From contig JARLIH010000273.1 in the NCBI GenBank assembly GCA_031291845.1, forward strand, positions 1 to 64,000: a DNA stretch of 64,000 nucleotides, written 5' to 3'. This stretch comes from Isosphaeraceae bacterium (lineage in GTDB: Bacteria; Planctomycetota; Planctomycetia; Isosphaerales; Isosphaeraceae). The notes under the pieces were generated by a model. It saw only the letters and a program-made list of their open reading frames with translations. It did not search any database and had not been told where the DNA came from. Position numbers and translations under genes: made by a program. Position 1 is the stretch's first letter, and the number at the start of each line of letters is the position of its first letter. Positions 62,225 to 64,000 of the stretch are shown here, piece after piece.

Positions 62225-64000
62225 TCAGTTCAACGTGGCAAGAAACGCGATGACGTCGCGCAGGTCGCGAGCGGACAGAACGGTTTTCATCGTGGGCATC
62301 GCCGACTTGGGCGCGGCGCGCTCTTCAATTTCCGAGGCGTCGACGGTGATGGCCCGGCCGCCGGCAACCTCGACCGTCAACACCCCTTTTTCCTCGTTCT
62401 TCAGGACGCCCGACACAAGCTGACCGTCGCGCAGCGCCAGATGCAGGCTGCCGTAACCGGGCGCGATCTTGGCGTCGGGGTCGATGAGCGACTGGAGGAG
62501 CGACTCGCGATCGTGCCGCGAGGCGACGTGCTCCAGGTCCGGCCCGGCAACGCCCCCCGCGCCTCCCGCCTTGTGGCAGCGGACGCATTGGGCCTGGCCG
62601 TGATTGACGAAGAGGTTACGGCCTCGCTCAGCATCGCCGCCGAAGAGGCTGGGCCGGAACGATGCCAGGGCGTCGCCGCCCGACCGCTCCGCACGAATCT
62701 GCCGAACGCGCTCGCGGAGCTCGGCCGTATTGCGCGCCGACGCCGCTTCGAGCACGTCGAGTTGCAATTCGGGTGGGACCTGTCCCTCGGCAAGTCGCTT
62801 GGCCCATGCGGAGAGCACGGTATCGGCGGCTGCCGTCTTGAGGGGGGCGAGGTCCGAAAGTCCCCGCTGACGCTCGATCAGCGGCGCGGAATGATCTTCG
62901 AGGATCGCGCGGATTGACGCCACCGCCCTCTCCGGATCGACCTTCGCCAGGATCCCCCGCGCCTCAGCGCGGAGCTTCGGGTCTTCGGAGCCGAGACCGC
63001 TCTTCAGCGCGGGATCGCGCCAGGGGCCGGCGTGCCCGGTGAGAAGGCGGAGGGCGGACAACCGCACGGAGGCGTCCGCGCTCCGGTTGCGGATCAGCCC
63101 GAGCAACGTGGTATGGTCGCTCTGGAGTCCGAGCTTCTCCGCGAGGTCGATCACGCGGGCCTGCAACGGTCCCGACGGCTGCGCGAGGAACCGGCGAAAG
63201 GCCTGCCCCAGCGGTTCGCGAAGGACCGCGAGATCGCGCCGCGGCAGGGGGCGCCAGAACCCGGTCACCCGGTCGCGAGGCGCGGGAGATTCCCAGTCAA
63301 GCAGGGCCGCGACCGCTTCCTCGCGCAGCCGCGGTCTGTGCGCGGAGTCTGCCGCGAATTCGATCAGCGCACGCGCGTCTTCAGGCCGGCCCAGCCGGAA
63401 ACGAGCATTGATGGCCCGGCGAATCAGCGCTTCACTTGCGTCTTCGTCCGAGAACCGCTTCGTGCCGAGCTGCCGCGCCAGTCGCTCGGTCTCGCTGTCG
63501 ATCGGTAGGTCGTTTACCGCGCGGGCGGCTTCCGTCGCGATCGACAGGTCGGTGTCTTCCAGGAAGCCGGCGACGGCCGGCGCAGACCTACGCCTCTCCA
63601 CCAGCAACACGGCCATCCGCACCGCGGCGCTTTCGTCCCGGGCCTTCACCCTCAGGGCATCCGGAGACGCCGTTCCGAGCAACCCCATGACACACGCGTG
63701 CCGCAAGAACGGGTCGCGGTCATCGTTCTCACGGACCAGGGCCACGAGCGGCTCGACGGCCGTCTCGTCGCCCAGCTTCCCGAGCGCGATCGCCGCATTC
63801 AACTGCACCTCGGGATCGGCGTCTTTCAGCAGCCCAACGAGTCGACCGCTCGCCGGGCGCCAGCGCACGTCGCCGAGGGCCTTCGCCGATTGGGTCCGCA
63901 CGAGGGGATCGGAATCCGCGAGCATCGCGACCAGCGGACCGACCCGCTCGGGATCGCGGCGGCCGAGCTGCCCCAGCCCCCAGACGGCGTGGAGCCGGGC
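62225..64000 (-). CDS. HEAT-repeat and cytochrome c domain protein, 5' end outside window
   Basis: The frame stays open to the window edge, so the N terminus is missing; about 591 codons are visible. The first 320 residues seen are HEAT/armadillo-type repeats (ARLHAVWGLGQLGRRDP, VRTQSAKALGDVRWRPASG, VQLNAAIALGKLGDETA). The C-terminal part carries the heme motif CVRCHKAGGAGGVAGPDL and ends in a typical PVC-type c-type cytochrome domain (SVLKNEEKGVLTVEVAGG-like, SAMPTMKTVLSARDLRDVIA). Such proteins usually begin with a sorbosone/glucose dehydrogenase-like propeller, which would lie beyond the window. It precedes the DUF1549/1553 gene by 20 bases, so the two are likely one operon. Confidence 0.87.
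   Translation of the reverse strand, partial: ARLHAVWGLGQLGRRDPERVGPLVAMLADSDPLVRTQSAKALGDVRWRPASGRLVGLLKDADPEVQLNAAIALGKLGDETAVEPLVALVRENDDRDPFLRHACVMGLLGTASPDALRVKARDESAAVRMAVLLVERRRSAPAVAGFLEDTDLSIATEAARAVNDLPIDSETERLARQLGTKRFSDEDASEALIRRAINARFRLGRPEDARALIEFAADSAHRPRLREEAVAALLDWESPAPRDRVTGFWRPLPRRDLAVLREPLGQAFRRFLAQPSGPLQARVIDLAEKLGLQSDHTTLLGLIRNRSADASVRLSALRLLTGHAGPWRDPALKSGLGSEDPKLRAEARGILAKVDPERAVASIRAILEDHSAPLIERQRGLSDLAPLKTAAADTVLSAWAKRLAEGQVPPELQLDVLEAASARNTAELRERVRQIRAERSGGDALASFRPSLFGGDAERGRNLFVNHGQAQCVRCHKAGGAGGVAGPDLEHVASRHDRESLLQSLIDPDAKIAPGYGSLHLALRDGQLVSGVLKNEEKGVLTVEVAGGRAITVDASEIEERAAPKSAMPTMKTVLSARDLRDVIAFLATLN

Overview
The window looks like a chromosome segment of a planctomycete, probably of the Isosphaeraceae/Gemmataceae type. 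It is uniformly GC-rich and carries several gene families typical of that phylum: DUF1501 proteins, DUF1549/DUF1553 'planctomycete cytochrome' proteins, EF-hand proteins, a metallopeptidase fused to WD40 repeats, and HEAT/cytochrome c proteins. No rRNA, tRNA, CRISPR array, transposase or phage gene was found. The assignment rests on gene content only.

Layout. 0-9.5 kb: an ArsR-type repressor, a GH57 glycoside hydrolase, a membrane spermidine-synthase-like protein overlapping a TPR protein, a di-heme oxidoreductase and a TrmH-type RNA methyltransferase. 9.4-17.5 kb, minus strand: five overlapping genes forming a MoxR / vWA / beta-propeller ternary system, a class proposed to be an NTP-dependent biological conflict system. 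17.8-40.9 kb, plus strand: a long one-directional cluster of 13 paralogous exported proteins of unknown function (called P1-P13 here). They are interleaved with a caspase-fold protein and with a second, classical MoxR-DUF58-BatA-DUF4175-like-vWA operon. 41-50 kb, minus strand: EF-hand, DUF1501 (broken by a stop codon) and DUF1549/1553 genes, then a BlaI-type repressor with its M56 peptidase-WD40 partner. 50.4-56.2 kb, plus strand: a lactonase-type beta-propeller, then an NtrC-type activator, a KinB-like histidine kinase and a KdpD-like sensor. 56.2-64 kb, minus strand: a small exported helical protein, an esterase, and a second DUF1501 / DUF1549-DUF1553 / HEAT-cytochrome c set that runs off the window end.

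How the genes may work together. The P1-P13 family is the most unusual content. All members have export signals (classical, one lipobox, two twin-arginine-like). All share a core in which a P-x-x-R-[WY] ... DGA-[LV]-F ... [GT]-[RD]-P-E motif occurs twice, so each protein is an internal duplication. Neighbouring copies are the most alike, and four copies lie between individual genes of the MoxR-Bat operon, including duplicated flanking spacers. This suggests a diversifying set of envelope proteins handled by, or co-expressed with, the MoxR/vWA machinery and the caspase-like protein.

Two regulatory observations stand out. First, a composite promoter-like element upstream of blaI is repeated almost exactly upstream of P5, linking the BlaI/M56 sensor to the paralog cluster. 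Second, between the NtrC-type gene and the kinase gene lie two 17-bp dyads spaced 21 bp apart and a near-consensus sigma-54 promoter, which fits control of the kinase gene by the activator. Two genes carry single-base lesions: a frameshift near 37,148 and an amber stop at 43,090. These are either real decay or assembly errors.
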